A stretch of DNA of 64,000 nt from Rutidosis leptorrhynchoides (lineage: Eukaryota; Streptophyta; Magnoliopsida; Asterales; Asteraceae): positions 105,965,001 to 106,029,000 of the forward strand of contig NC_092333.1 of the NCBI RefSeq assembly GCF_046630445.1, written 5' to 3'. Made by a program: the position numbers and the translations under genes. The notes under the pieces were generated by a model that ran no database searches, was not told where the DNA came from, and saw only the letters and a program-made list of their open reading frames with translations. Within the stretch, counting starts at the first letter, position 1. The number at the start of each line of letters is the position of its first letter. Positions 10,360-23,400 of this stretch are shown here, piece by piece.

Positions 10360-12122
10360 TTAAGGTCGTTGGCTCAACCGTAGTGACGCTTTAAAAAGCA
10401 AACATTCCTCGCTGATGGTTGTAATCTTGGTCTTCTCGAGGGAATGTGAGTCTTGGCGGGTAAATCCTGAGAAAGTGTCGGAACAATAGTGGTAGAAGAT
10501 CCGGTACTTCTCTTGAAGATCTTCTGAAAGATAAGTAGTGTGCAGTTTCAGCTCTTGATAAGTCTTGAAGTCCGGGGAGAATATGATCCACGGCTCTGCT
10601 GGTTGATCCATGAATGTCAATCATAGAAGCGGTGTTGGTGGTGATTGTTTCTCTGATGGGATGCTCATTTCGGAGGTCTTCAAACAATGTTAAAAACTGT
10701 ATCTTTAGAATCTCGTAGTCTTCGGAATGGTGATCTCCACAGTAAGAGTCTTTAGCTTTGCACAGATTTGTTAAAAGATGAAGCTAAAAAGAAGTGAATA
10801 GCAATCCTGACCTGAGCATTAATGTCACCGTCTTTGAGTATATCTCCCGACATCCAGCTTTAAATGTGAAACTTGGATATGTGGATTCATGGAAGATACG
10901 TGATATCTGCTTCGTAACATAGGTGGCAATGTTGACTCGATCTGGTTCAAGATGAGAGAACAGATTATTGTGCCTTACTTCCTCCGTAACAGCGTCTTGT
11001 AAATCTTTAGTAATCAGATCAACATGGTGATCAATTGTTACGTAAATCACTAGTCTGTCTGGTGTGCTTTTGAAATTATCTCTTTCCAGGAGAGAAAAAG
11101 CTGTGAATATCGTCGATCATTTGAAAATCAGAGTGATAAGTCGGGCGTCCGGTGGAAAGATCCATGTGCTTCCGGATGAGAGTCAGTAGTGCTCGTTGGT
11201 TTGCTGAGAAAGGAAGTGCAGATCCGGCTAAGGCGTTATAGACCTTAGAGTAAATGATCTTCTGATCTCGACAGAATCTTGTCTCAAGAATAGTGCGAAC
11301 CACTGAATTGTGCTCTCGTTGCCTTTCTTCTTAGTAGATATGATCGTGAAGAGTATTGATAAAGTCTTGAATATGTTTTTCTAGGATTTCAACATCATTG
11401 TCTTCTCTTTGGAGATGAAGGTTGTATTCTTCTCGGATAGCCATAATTCGTTCTGTTAAGCGTAGCGTAAAATCAATTGTTGATTTACGGATGGCTTCAA
11501 GAATATCTTCAAATTCATCGGTATCATTGATGAAGGTTATCATGTCTGCGTGTGTGGATATGACCGGAATCCGATCTGAAGAAGAGTCCGGCTCCCCTTG
11601 ATCTGGTTTGGTTGGAGAGTGTGAGTTATTCAGAATGTCTTCATGTTGCTCTTCCTCGTCATCACCGGTATATTGTTTTTCTGAGGATGCGTCTGATGAA
11701 CGGGTTTCGTCAGTATTCTGATTCTCCAATTTGATACTTGCAGGATCAATTTCTATATCCTTAACCTCAGCCTTGTCAGTCTTTTTCTTGAAGCGAATGA
11801 TTAAACTGTGATCTTCCGTCTCAAGCGTCATTAATTTTTCGTGATGCTCAATGCTTAGAGCGGGTATTGTCGCAGTTTCTTTTACGTCTTCCATTTCCTC
11901 TTCCTCTTCAGATTCCTCCTCTTCCTCTATTTCTTTGTTGGGATCCTCTTCTTCCATTTCTGGGTCGTCTACAGACTGCGATTCGACACCCATCTCGATA
12001 TCATTGGCTGGTGTTGAAGACTCGTCATCGGAAGTGATCCGTCTGGTGGAAATAGCAAACATCTCTGCCTGTCCAGAAAGATCGGTTAGTTGGTCAATTT
12101 TTAAAGGTAATGCTCTCCCCAT
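10360..12122 (-). pseudogene. E3 post-protease coding region of unknown function
   Basis: About 585 codons in three consecutive open segments: 12122-11331 (263 aa), 11303-11076 in the same frame after one TAA, then 11050-10391 in a shifted frame with one TAG, with an alternative frame to 10360. The first segment begins where the protease frame is lost at a run of A, so it was probably continuous with the protease. It is strongly acidic (runs of Glu at about residues 55-80) with an amphipathic C-terminal part. The later segments (starting near VVRTILETRFC) resemble nothing I recognise. They occupy the place where reverse transcriptase would be in an autonomous element, but I see no RT, RNase H or integrase motif. 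Now broken by at least two stops and two frameshifts. Confidence 0.6.
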
Positions 12123-12522
12123 GTGATCGCAAGATCAAGGTTTGATTGTACACATCAATGACAGTCCCAGCCGTATTCATGAAAGGTCTTCCTAACACCA
12201 CTGGTGTGTGTAGGTCTTCCTTAATATCCATTACTACGAAATCCGTAGGATACAAGAATTTGTCGACTTTCACCAAGACGTTCTCAACTATGCCCTTAGG
12301 ATATTGAATTATGTGATCGGCAAGTTGGATTGTCATTTTAGTTGGTGACAAGTCTCCTAACTCTAATCTCTTATAGAGAGAGAGTAGGGGATTAGGTTGA
12401 TACTTGCTCCTAAATCTGCTAGCGCATGAATGGTTCCAGATTAGTAGATTGAATACGGGAAAACGAATCGGCTCATATCTCCTAGTTTTGGTGGTAGAGA
12501 GTTTCTGAGTAATGCAGAGCAT
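12094..12522 (-). pseudogene. pro: E3 aspartic protease, Athila/Tat type
   Basis: The C-terminal half reads KRLELGDLSPTKM, then VVLGRPFMNTAGTVID, the conserved second half of Athila/Tat retropepsins. The active-site DLGAS lies just upstream in another frame (near 12410), so a frameshift in a CT-rich run separates the catalytic Asp from the rest. The enzyme would have cleaved Gag precursors inside the particle. Its C-terminus runs into the next region at 12122 through an A-run frameshift. Not functional as it stands. Confidence 0.75.
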
Positions 12523-12827
12523 TCTTCACTCAGTGGAATTTTATTAGAATCTGGTATCCTTTCCTTTGTAGAGAGAAGCCTTCAGATGTATCTCTTCTGG
12601 TTGGGGACTTTGGACATGGTGTCCAGGAATCCTCCATCAAGTTTGAAGGAATCAATCTTGGATGGTTCCTCCTGTAGCCTTCCATGATTGGGTACATGAA
12701 CTGGAGTTTCAGGGGTCAACTTCTGAGTATATGTCGATATGTTCTTGAGCCTTGCTGACCTTCTCCGTGGTTCTTCCTCTGGGATTACGGAATACATTTG
12801 TTTTGCTTCTTCTATGTGGGGATTTTG
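12523..12827 (-). pseudogene. E3 gag C-terminal/protease linker
   Basis: An open stretch of about 70 residues (start near 12797, MYSVIPEEEPRRRSARL) that is proline- and charge-rich, as gag-protease linkers of this group usually are. The reading frame continues back through the E4 target site into 17216-17536, showing that E4 interrupted a gag-pro frame. Past 12582 the frame is lost in degenerate sequence before the protease. Confidence 0.6.
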
Positions 12828-13997
12828 TGAAATGCCCCGTTCATATCGATTATAAATGATTCATAATAGTTGATTACATCGCGAGGTACTTGACCTCTAT
12901 ATGATACATTTTACAAACATTGCATTCGTTTTAAAAGACCAACTTTCATTACATCGAAAGTTGACGGAATGCATACCATTTCATAATATATCCAACTATA
13001 ATTGACTTAATAATAATCTTGATGAACTCGATGACTTTAATGCAACGTCTTTTGAAATATGTCTTGAATGAATACAAGTAATATCTCTAATATGAGCAAA
13101 TGCACAGCGGAATATTTCTTTCATACCTGAGAATAAACATGCTTTAAAGTGTCAACCAAAAGGTTGGTGAGTTCATAAGTTTATCGTAAACAATAAAATT
13201 CATCATTTTGATAGACCACAAGATTCAAATACAGTACACCTATCTCGTGTACGAAACCAGTTTTCATAATGCTTAGCAGAGTAGGTTCGTATCTTTTTCT
13301 CCCCCGTAGGTTGCCTCGCGATTTTTAAATAATCGTACACATATCTCGTGCACAAAAATAACATACACATAACATGTGTATAAAATCATTCTCTCGATAC
13401 ATAACATTCATTTTGCTTTCATAGCTTGGCTTGGTAACCGACCTTAACATATAATGCGCATCAATAATATCCCCAAAAACAGAACATCTCGTCTGTATAA
13501 ATATCTAAACTTCGAAGTACTAAACACCACGCCCACTAGCTCTTCCTTCTAGTGAACATTCTGGGTGGGGGTATTAAACCCGGTAGCTACCTTTAGGATT
13601 CGCGTGAATTAGGGCCATACCCGTTTCTAATTCTTAGGTTACCAAGCAATAATAATCAGGGGAAATATTCACAACAATTAATGGCAATTATAACGTCCAA
13701 CTAATTCGATAATAATCCACAGAACTTCTGTCTGCATAATAATTCATTCGAGGAATGTTTTGCTTGTGTCTATTTCGTCAAACATTTATAAAATCATTTT
13801 ATGTATTCTCAGTTCAAAATATATTTCAAAAGCATTTAATAAAGCAGTTGTAAAAACAGCGCATGTATTCTCAGTCCCAAAAATATAAAGAGTAAAAGGG
13901 AATCAAATGAATTAACAATACGATATTTTGTAGTAAAAATATGCATACGACGAAACTGAACAATGCAGGGTTGGCCTCGGATTCACGAACCTATATC

Positions 13998-14083
<86 letters not shown>
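13998..14083. repeat. TA microsatellite in E4
   Basis: Perfect TA dinucleotide tract of about 85 bp. Apparent open frames over it are low-complexity translations. Confidence 0.95.
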
Positions 14084-14086
<3 letters not shown>

Positions 14087-14194
14087 CACATATTCTTGTA
14101 ATCGAATAAATCTATATATTTTAATTAGTGATGTAATTGTTATATTTAATAATTTATAAGTTTTATTTTTATTTTGTACATACTAATATTAATA

Positions 14195-14238
14195 TAGTTG
14201 TAATAATAATAATAATAATGATACGAGTAGTAAAAATG

Positions 14239-14298
<60 letters not shown>

Positions 14299-14844
14299 TT
14301 AAAAATAATAATATTAATGTTTAAAATAATAATAATAATAATAATAATGATAAAAATAATAATAATGTCTCTAAAAATAATATTAATACTAATAATGATA
14401 ATAATAATCCTAATAGTAATAAAAATGGTAATTTTACTAAAAAAAATGTTATTTTTAATAATATTGATAATAATAATTTTTAATAAAAATAATACTTTTA
14501 CTAAAATGATACATTTCATGATAATGCAATAATGATAGTTTTAGAAATAATGATGTTTATAATAATGATAATAATAATAACAATATTGGTTTTAATCATA
14601 ATGATACTACTACTAATAATAATACTAAAAATAATAAGAATGATACTAATACTAATGTGAATGAAAATAATAATAATTTGTATTGTTTTCAAAATATTAA
14701 TAATAATAATCATAATCATAATAATGATCATAATACCTATATTATAAATAATAATAATATTAATAATACACCTAATACTTAATGATAATACTTAGTAATA
14801 ACAATAACGATAATAATAATAATAATAATAATAATAGCAACAAC

Positions 14845-14917
<73 letters not shown>

Positions 14918-14925
14918 GAGTACAA
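14195..14925. repeat. AAT/TAA trinucleotide-rich block in E4
   Basis: Long imperfect AAT repeats with GAT, ACT and AAC interruptions. The equivalent blocks in the E6 LTRs lie at about 38330-38870 and 46140-46670. Confidence 0.9.
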
Positions 14926-14946
14926 CCTTTGAAGAACAAGCTTCCT

Positions 14947-15020
14947 AAAAAAAATGCCATAGACCGGGCTCGAACCCAAGACCTCTTGCTCAAACACTCA
15001 TACCCTTTAACATCAACCCG
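14947..15020 (-). ncRNA. tRNA-like Pol III unit in the E4 LTR
   Basis: On the minus strand (element sense) the B-box-like GGGTTCGAGCCC (14966-14977) is preceded by a degenerate A-box-like GTTGATGTTAAAGGG. It is followed by a run of eight T (14947-14954). It is not a complete tRNA: no convincing acceptor stem pairs. The same arrangement occurs at the same relative place in both E6 LTRs. Confidence 0.5.
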
Positions 15021-15099
15021 TCTATTATATTCTGATATAATTAGGATTCTAATTTCTTTTAACCATTACTTGTCATCGTATCATGATTATAATTATCAT

Positions 15100-16320
15100 T
15101 ATCATAACCTTATCATCATCATCGTATAATCACCCTATTATCAAAATCATCATCGTAACAGACATCATCGCTCATCATTCTCAGTTTCATCACGATGGGT
15201 TTGCAATTGCTGTTGGGTCGATTGTGGTTGGGAAAAACAAGTTAGGCCAGGTTGCTACAGTGCGGCCCAGTAGAAGCCCGATCCAAACAGTTTAAATTGG
15301 CCCAAGTTGCGTTATTCAACAAGCTAAAAGGGTTCCGGTTGTTTTTTTTTGTGGGTTCTTAATCTTTGACAACAAGAAGTCGTCGAAGGTAAGCAGCAGC
15401 TAGCAATGAAATGAATAGTAGTGGATCATAAGTGGTAACAGCAACAATTCGATGGTGTTTAAAATTTAGGATTAAACGAACACAAATAACAGGTCACTAT
15501 GGTCCTTTGATTTGGTATAAGATGATGAGGTAAGTCATAGCTAGTTCGAATAATTTATAGTGAGGATCTAGTGGTGATCGAGTAACACAACAACAAGAAA
15601 AAATGATTTATGATGGTGGTTCATTGATGATGGTTTACGGAGGTGGTGAGGTGTGGTAATTTGAAACATAAAACAAATAAGAGAGAGAGGGGAGAGAGAG
15701 AGAAAGAGAGGTGATCTACGGTGGTGAGTATGAAGGAGTGGTGGTTACCTACGAACAAAATCATGCTAGCTCGTGTAACAGAGAAAGGAAAATAAGGAAG
15801 ACGATGACGTTTTAATGGTGTTCGATTGGTGTCTGAGTTTGTAAGTTTCCATTGTTGATGATGATGGGTTCTTGATGACCATCAATAAGGTGATCGGTGT
15901 AATTGATGGGGAGGATAATGATGGTGGTGAGGAGTTGATAATTGATGGTGCTCGTTGGTGGTAGTGGATTGTTTACATGGTGGTGATTTTCACGTGGATG
16001 AAGGTGGTGACCGAATAAACATAAACGAACACAAGGTGGTTCTCGGTGGTGTTGGCGATGGGTTATGGTGGGAATGGAAGGAGGATGGTACTCATGGTGA
16101 TGATGGTGTTTGGTTGAAGTAGGACGTGAGAATAGTGGTGTAATCGGGTAAGCCGATGGGTGTTGGTGATGATCATCAGCCGAGAAAACAAGAGTCGGTA
16201 CCGGTTGATGGGTTGTTTTAGATGATGATCTTGGAGATGGTTGCTAGTTGATCATAAACAAGAAAAGTGAAGTGGGTATAAGGTGGTCAAAACAAGAAAA
16301 TGATAATCATGTGCCAGCTG
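15100..16320. other. E4 LTR interior, GGTGGT-rich non-coding DNA
   Basis: G-rich stretches with many GGTGGTG and GATGATGG words and a GA-rich run near 15680. No supported protein. Part of the LTR by position. Confidence 0.5.
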
Positions 16321-16327
16321 GTTATAG

Positions 16328-16358
<31 letters not shown>
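16328..16358. repeat. Short TA microsatellite in E4
   Basis: About 30 bp of TA repeats ending in TACATACA. Confidence 0.85.
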
Positions 16359-16363
<5 letters not shown>

Positions 16364-16949
16364 CAATTCTCTGATATTTATCATGCAGAGACAAAATATA
16401 TATAGATTAAATAATCACAAAATAATAAACGTGTACTAATTAATCTATTCAGCTGCCGACAGTTTTCGGGTAATATTTCGTACTCGGTTGTCAATCAGTG
16501 GCGGTTAAAAATTCTTCAAAAAAATTCTAAAATTTTAAATTAAGTATCTTTATTTATTTGGGTCATTATGGTATAAAATTTGGTTATTAACTATCAAATA
16601 AATATTACATTAATTATTCACTCCCAACCCTAAGTAAAATATAAAAAATAAATTTAAAATTTATCAAACAGCTTCTAAATACATTTTTAATAAGTCTATA
16701 ATTTATAGAACTCATTTTCGGATCACCGTTTATTTTAAAATCATATAAGTTTGAATTTAACTTACCTAATATCAATCGGGACATCAAATAAGTATTACAA
16801 TCATTTAATATTTATTTTTAATATACATTATTTATATATATGGATATATTTTAAATAATAATTATTATAATATCCTATTTTTATTTTATTTTACATAATT
16901 AAATTTTAATAGCAATAACATATAATATTTCAAATTATATTTTCAATTA

Positions 16950-16952
<3 letters not shown>

Positions 16953-17028
<76 letters not shown>

Positions 17029-17038
17029 CACACACACA
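16953..17038. repeat. TA/CA microsatellite near the E4 end
   Basis: About 70 bp of TA followed by CACA repeats. The E6 LTR has a TA tract at the same relative place (40484-40560, 48483-48557). Confidence 0.9.
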
Positions 17039-17215
17039 TATCTATTTACAATTAATTGTTCGTGAATCGTCGAGAGCAGTCGAAGGGTAAATGAATACAT
17101 GAACACAGTTTAAAGTTTTTTTTTTTGAGATTTCAATATTACAGTCTTTGCTTATTGTGTCGAAAACATATAAAGATTAAGTTTAAATTTGGTCAGAAAT
17201 TTTCGGTTCATCACA

Positions 17216-17536
17216 TTTTGGATAGTATTACTTGGTAACCTTCCTCGCGGTCAGGTTTCAAGGCGTTGTGATAACTGTCCGAGCTGCGTTTCCGGAATTT
17301 TGAGCAGAGCCAATTGATTTCTCATTAGTATCTCCGTCTGATCTTGTCTGGCTGCAGTTCTCTGATTTAGCTGTTGTTGTCCTTGAATGAACTGAGTCAA
17401 CTGATCATCAGCTCTGAGAGTGGGGTTAACTGCTTTTGTAATTTGGGTGGTAGGGGAATTTTCCTCGACTGGTGAACCGGTGAGTGGAAGTGGTTGATCG
17501 TAGGTCAATTTAGATTGTTGGATTGGATAAGGTGGG
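17216..17536 (-). pseudogene. gag: E3 gag, C-terminal segment
   Basis: About 105 codons open through the E5 junction side (PPYPIQQSKL), then a Gln-rich segment (FIQGQQQLNQRTAARQ) and a heptad-like LSQRLE stretch typical of the gag tail before protease. One TGA lies near 17260, probably a decayed CGA. The preceding gag part stops at the other E5 junction (28868). The intervening 200 or so residues, including the expected zinc knuckle, are missing, so host DNA was deleted at this junction. Confidence 0.65.
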
Positions 17537-20432
17537 TAACCCGTCCTTAACCGTAAGAACGTGTTAGATAACGTATGATTTCATTGCGAGGTATTGACCT
17601 CTATATGCGACATTTTTAAAAGAAAAACTGCATATATTATACATTACAAACCATGATTCTTATTTTTGATACAAGCTTTGGACGAAATAAAGATGATTAT
17701 CGTTTAGCGATAATCTTCGACTTACAAACTTTACAAATGATGATAACAACACGATTTCTAGCATATTTTACAACACAAGTTCTTGGATATGCAGTCTTAT
17801 TTTTGACACAAATATGCGTACGCAAGATCCTGCTCAAATTCAACATAATGCAGCGGAAGCTTTTAGAAATCACCTGAGAATAGACATGTTTTAAAAGGTC
17901 AACATAAAGTTGGTGAGATATAGGTTTAGTGCCGGCAGCAATATATATATAGACCACAAGATTTCGTATATAAACATTTTAATAAAAATATTCTAAGTGG
18001 TTGAGCACTTGGTAATCATACTTAACATTTAATCACGTCGCATATTCCCTTTATTATGAAATCTTACTACACCGTACCAAGTGTAGTCACGAAACGAAGT
18101 ACTGTGCAACCGTTGAATACTGGTCGTCCAGTCCGGTTGGGGTTGTCAGGCCCGATAGATCTATCAACAGGATTCGCGTTTACAATACCGCTGTAAATAT
18201 TAGTTACCAAGCTACAGGGAAGTATGCCAGTGGTACAACTCAACGTAGAATATATTTTTCAGTTACTTGTGTCCATATTGTAAAACATAAAATACATGTA
18301 TTCTCATCCCGAAATATTTAGAGTTTAAAAGTGGGACTATATACTCACTTTCGTCTTGAAGATATATATATATATAATTTGACTTGGTCTCCGGTTGATA
18401 TCACGAACCTATCCATATATAATATATCAATACCTTTTCTTTTTAAACAAACGTCACATATATATACTTGTTATACTTTGAATAATTCCTTAGTCCGTAG
18501 TTAGCAGTTCGTTGTTAGTAATTCAATTTTAATGGTTCATTTTTAGATGTTTACTATACCCGCAATGAAATAAATAAAACCCCCAACGAAATAAATAAAA
18601 CCCCATCGTATATGTATTGGTCGAGATTAATCTTGACCCACTGTACCGGTGTTGTCAAATGACGTGTTGCGTACATAAAGTACCGGTGTTGTCAAATGAC
18701 GTATTGCGTACAATCATGGGATCTTATGATTAATCTTCTCGTGTTGTTTACGGGTGATCCTAAACCATATAAAATTGAATTATATAAAATATCATGTTAT
18801 CTTAGAAAGATGTGATTTTATTTAATTTTTCCCAATTAATCCCGAAGTTAAACAAGTCTTGGATAACCAATTTTGTTTCGGTCATAGTTTCTTCGTTACA
18901 AATCCGTTTTCGTTGATTCAACTTGCCATCTCCTTGGATCGAGTCCCTCTTTAAGACTATGAACTGAAAATACCTTGGTTTGTATTCAAAATCACACGGC
19001 ATAGGTGAAACTTTAGTGAAACTTATGAAGTTAAACATTTTCCTTTATGTAAACAACCTTAAATGATTATTTTTCTAAAAATACTTATACTTTGAATTAA
19101 ATCATGGAATTTTTATGTGTTATCATATCCATAGTAAAAATCATTTTTCCAGAACATAAACCTCCAATTCAAAGTTTAAGATAGTTTTTAATTATCCAAC
19201 CCAAAACAGTCCCCGGTGGCACTCCGACGTCGTAAAAACAGTTTTTAAGATAATCTTTGAAAAACCAAGTTATACCTTGTTAAATTAGAATATATTTAAG
19301 TTATATTACAGGTCTTGGATTATTTTAAAAGTTAAGTTAGAAGGATCTATTTAGTTTGCAAACAAGTTTGAAAACATTCAAACTATGTTCTTATTGTTAA
19401 AATTTTATACCACAAAATAAGATAGCTATATATATATGAATCGAATAAGGTTATGAACATAGATTCTACCTCAAATTCCTTGGACAAGGTTGCTGTAAAA
19501 GAGGAGTAAGAACCTAGAACCAAAAGGGTGATGGAAGTGGATGAAAGATTGGAAGTAAGTTGGTGTTCTTGGAAGGTTTTCTTGAAGTATTTTTGTAAGG
19601 GTTTTCTTATGATGATTAAGTGATGTTTTGAAGCTAAAAACTTATGAGGACCTTGAAGAACACTTGAAGGTTGAATATAAGAGAGTTTAGAAGATCATTT
19701 AACTTGAAAGAAAATTGTTATGAAAGTGTGCATATGTGTATATAGGCGTATATATGTATATGTATATATAGACTTTATTTTTTTGATTTTTAGCTCAAAA
19801 GTCCTCATATATGATCCCACATGTATTGACTAATCAAAGGCTGCTAAGATCATATAATTGAAGTCTAATAATTGGTATTTTTCAATAGTAAAACTTCTAG
19901 AAACTGCGTATTTATACGGGTACATATACTCTAAGTATACGTATAGAAATCTTGTGAAAACGGAACGAGGATTCAAATATAGCTATCTTTTGTGAATATA
20001 CTTATATGGTTTTATGTATTTAAGTCCTTAAAAGTGATTAAATACATTACTTATACGATATATGTATAAACATTATAGGTCATAAGTATTTATGTCAAAT
20101 AACGTTACGTATGGTTATCGTTTTGAAAACTTAGGTTAGTAGTTTCAAAATATACTTGTAACTTATTGTTATTAATACAAAATGAGGTATTAAAACATTC
20201 TTAGATCATGTTAAATATGTATATATACATATATATACATAAACGTATAATTATCATATGTTATATAGTTCATGATATCATCGGTCAAACTAGATGGTCA
20301 AACGTTGTGTAAAACTCTTTTCGAAGGCATAAGTCTCAACAATTTGGATTGCTTATCATGTTGGTAAGGTTTAATTTATGTAAATATTAATCTTATAAGT
20401 ATAGAACGATCGAAAAAGTGCGGGTCATTACA
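17537..20432 (-). repeat. E5 3' LTR, end-truncated
   Basis: It ends CGGGTCATTACA at 20432 but begins at TAACCCGTCC, missing the TGTCA present in the right LTR. A conserved 78-86 aa frame within it is found in both LTRs only because the LTRs are copies. Confidence 0.92.
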
Positions 20433-20433
20433 G

Positions 20434-20468
20434 TACCTACCCGTTAAATAAATTTCGTCCCGAAATTT
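20434..20468 (-). other. E5 polypurine tract and adjacent hairpin
   Basis: On the minus strand, arms AAATTTCG and CGAAATTT (8 bp, perfect) around GGA (20450-20468) are followed by TTAACGGGTAGGTA (20434-20447), one base from the 3' LTR. The same hairpin and 14-mer occur in E6 at 40870-40904. Confidence 0.8.
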
Positions 20469-20479
20469 TAAAATTGTAC

Positions 20480-23400
20480 CTATTTTGCGTCATCGAGAAA
20501 CAAGTGTGGATACTTTTGTTTCATCTGATCCTCTCGTTCCCAAGTAAACTCAGGACCTCTTCTAGCATTCCAACGAACCTTAACAATCGGTATGTTGCTC
20601 TGTTTGAGCTGTTTAACTTCACGGTCCATGATTTCGATTGGTTCTTCGACGAATTGTAGTTTCTCGTCGATATGGATTTCTTCAAGAGGAATAGTGAGGT
20701 CTTCCTTTGCAAGACACTTCTTAAGGTTTGAGACGTGAAAGGTATTATGTACCCCGGCGAGTTGTTGCGGTAACTCAAGTCGATAAGCTACCGGTCCAAT
20801 GCGTTCAATAATCTTGAACGGGCCTACATATCTTGGGTTCAGCTTACCCCTTTTGCCGAAACGTATTACACCTTTCCAAGGTGACACCTTTAACATAACC
20901 ATGTCCCCGACCTGAAACTCTAATGGTTTCCTTCGGACATCGGCGTAGCTCTTTTGGCGACTACGGGCTGTTTTCAATCTCTCCTTGATTTGTACTATCT
21001 TCTCAGTCGTTTCGTGTATGATCTCGGGACCAGTTAATTGTCGATCTCCTACTTCATTCCAACAGATAGGAGATCTACACTTCCTTCCATACAATGCTTC
21101 GAATGGCGCAGCTCCAATGCTCGCATGATAACTATTATTATACGAGAATTCTGCTAACGGTAAATACTTATCCCATCCGTTTCCAAAATCGATCACACAT
21201 GCCCTGAGCATATCTTCAAGAGTCTGAATTGTTCTTTCACTCTGCCCGTCCGTTTGCGGATGATATGCGGTACTCATATCTAAACGAGTTCCTAGTGCCT
21301 CCTGTAGTGCTTGCCAGAACTTTGAGGTAAATCTACTATCACGATCAGATATAATGGAAATAGGTATTCCATGCCTTGAAACAACTTCCTTTATATACAA
21401 TCGTAATAGTTTCTCCATTCTATCCGTTTCCTTTATAGGCAAGAAATGTGCAGACTTGGTGAGACGATCAACAATCACCCAAATGGTGTCGTAACCCCAG
21501 GCAGTCTTTGGTAACTTCGTGATGAAATCCATGGTAATACCATCCCATTTCCATTCTGGGATTTCTGGTTGTTGAAGTAACCCTGACGGCTTTTGGTGTT
21601 CTGCTTTGACCTTGGAACAAGTTAAACACTCCCCAACATATGTTGCTACGTCTATCTTTAAATTAGGCCACCAATAACGTGTCTTAAGATCTTGATACAT
21701 CTTTCCAACTCCAGGATGTATCGAGTATCTTGTCTTATGTGCCTCATTCAATATCAACTTCCTTAATCCACCCAACTTTGGTACCCAAATACGATTTGCA
21801 AAATATCGAATTCCGTCTTCCCGTATAACGAGTTGCTTCTCATACTTCTTCATTATTTCATTTCTTATGTTTTCTTTATTGAGTGCTTCTTGTTGAACTT
21901 CTTTGATTTGTGAGTTGAGATTCATGCGAATTTTTATGTTCATTGCTCGAACTCGGATTGGTTCTCGTTCCTTTCTGCTTAGAGCATCGGCCACTACGTT
22001 CGCTTTCCCGGGATGATAACGAATTTCACAATCATAGTCATTTATTAACTCGACCCACCTACGTTGCCTCATGTTCAACTGTTTCTGATCAAAAATATGT
22101 TGAAGGCTTTTATGATCAGTAAACACAGTGCATTTAACCCCATACAAGTAGTGTCTCCATATCTTCAATGCAAACACGACTGCTCCCAGTTCTAGATCAT
22201 GCGTCGTATAATTCCGCTCGTGAATCTTTAATTGTCGGGATGCGTATGCAATAACTTTCTTCCGTTGCATAAGAACGCAACCAAAACCTTGTCGCGAAGC
22301 GTCACAATATATTTCAAAATCATCGTTCCCTTCTGGTAACGATAAAATAGGCGCCGTAGTCAACTTCTTTTTCAGTAATTGAAATGCACTCTCCTGCTCA
22401 GAAGTCCATTCATATTTCTTCCCTTTTTGCGTTAACGCTGTCAACGGCTTAGCTATTCGGGAAAAATCTTGAATAAACCTTCTATAATAACCGGCTAAAC
22501 CCAAAAATTGGCGTATCTGCATTGCTGTCTTAGGAGTCTCCCATTTTTCAATGGCTTCAATTTTTGCTGGATCAACCTGAATTCCTTTGCTACTAACAAC
22601 GTGGCCAAGAAATTGCACTTCTTTCAACCAGAAAGCACATTTAGAAAATTTAGCATATAGCTGTTCTTTTCTTAACAACTCTAATATTAAACTTAAATGC
22701 TGCTCATGCTCTTGCTCACTCTTGGAATAGATAAGAATGTCATCAATGAAAACAATAACAAACTTATCTAAATATGGACTACAAACTCGATTCATGAGGT
22801 CCATGAATACAGCTGGCGCATTCGTCAATCCAAACGGCATGACCAAAAATTCGTAATGACCGTAACGTGTCCGAAAAGCAGTTTTCGGTATATCTTCTTC
22901 TTTGACACGTAATTGATGATAACCCGATCTTAGGTCGATTTTCGAATAAACACATGATCCTTGGAGTTGATCAAATAAGTCGTCAATTCTCGGTAGTGGA
23001 TACCGATTCTTGATAGTTAACTTATTTAATTCACGATAATCTATACACATTCGGAAAGATTCGTCTTTCTTCTTGACGAATAAAATTGGAGCTCCCCACG
23101 GTGAAGTACTTGGTTGTATGAATCCACGATCCAGTAATTCTTTTAACTGACTCTGAAGTTCTTTTAACTCGGACGGTGCAAGTCTATATGGAGCACGGGC
23201 AACCGGTGCAGCTCCTGGTACAAGATCTATTTGAAATTCTACAGATCTAAATGGAGGTAATCCCGACAACTCTTCCAGAAATACTTCAGGGAAATCTCTT
23301 GCCACAGGCACGTCATTGATGCACTTCTCTTTTTCTTTCTTTTCGACTTTATTAACATGTGCTAAGATAGCATAGCACCCTTTCTTCAAGCACTTTTGAG

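Larger units (their letters stand above)
12828..17215 (-). mobile_element. E4: solo LTR of the E6 family
   Basis: A single 4388-bp LTR flanked by the perfect duplication TTTTG (12823-12827, 17216-17220). Its first 350 bp and last 170 bp closely resemble the E6 LTR ends (TGAAATGCCCC start, TTCATCACA end). No internal sequence is present, so it arose by recombination between the two LTRs of a full element. The interior holds TA and AAT microsatellites and a tRNA-like unit. Strand is assigned by comparison with E6. Confidence 0.85.

Noticed and set aside
14137..15129. Several frames of 70-130 codons rich in Ile, Asn or Leu
   Set aside because: They are translations of AAT and TA microsatellites inside the E4 LTR, with no complex sequence.
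17653..17957. Frames of 74 and 86 codons repeated at 26077-26381
   Set aside because: Inside the E5 LTR and duplicated with it. They overlap each other on opposite strands and show no protein features.
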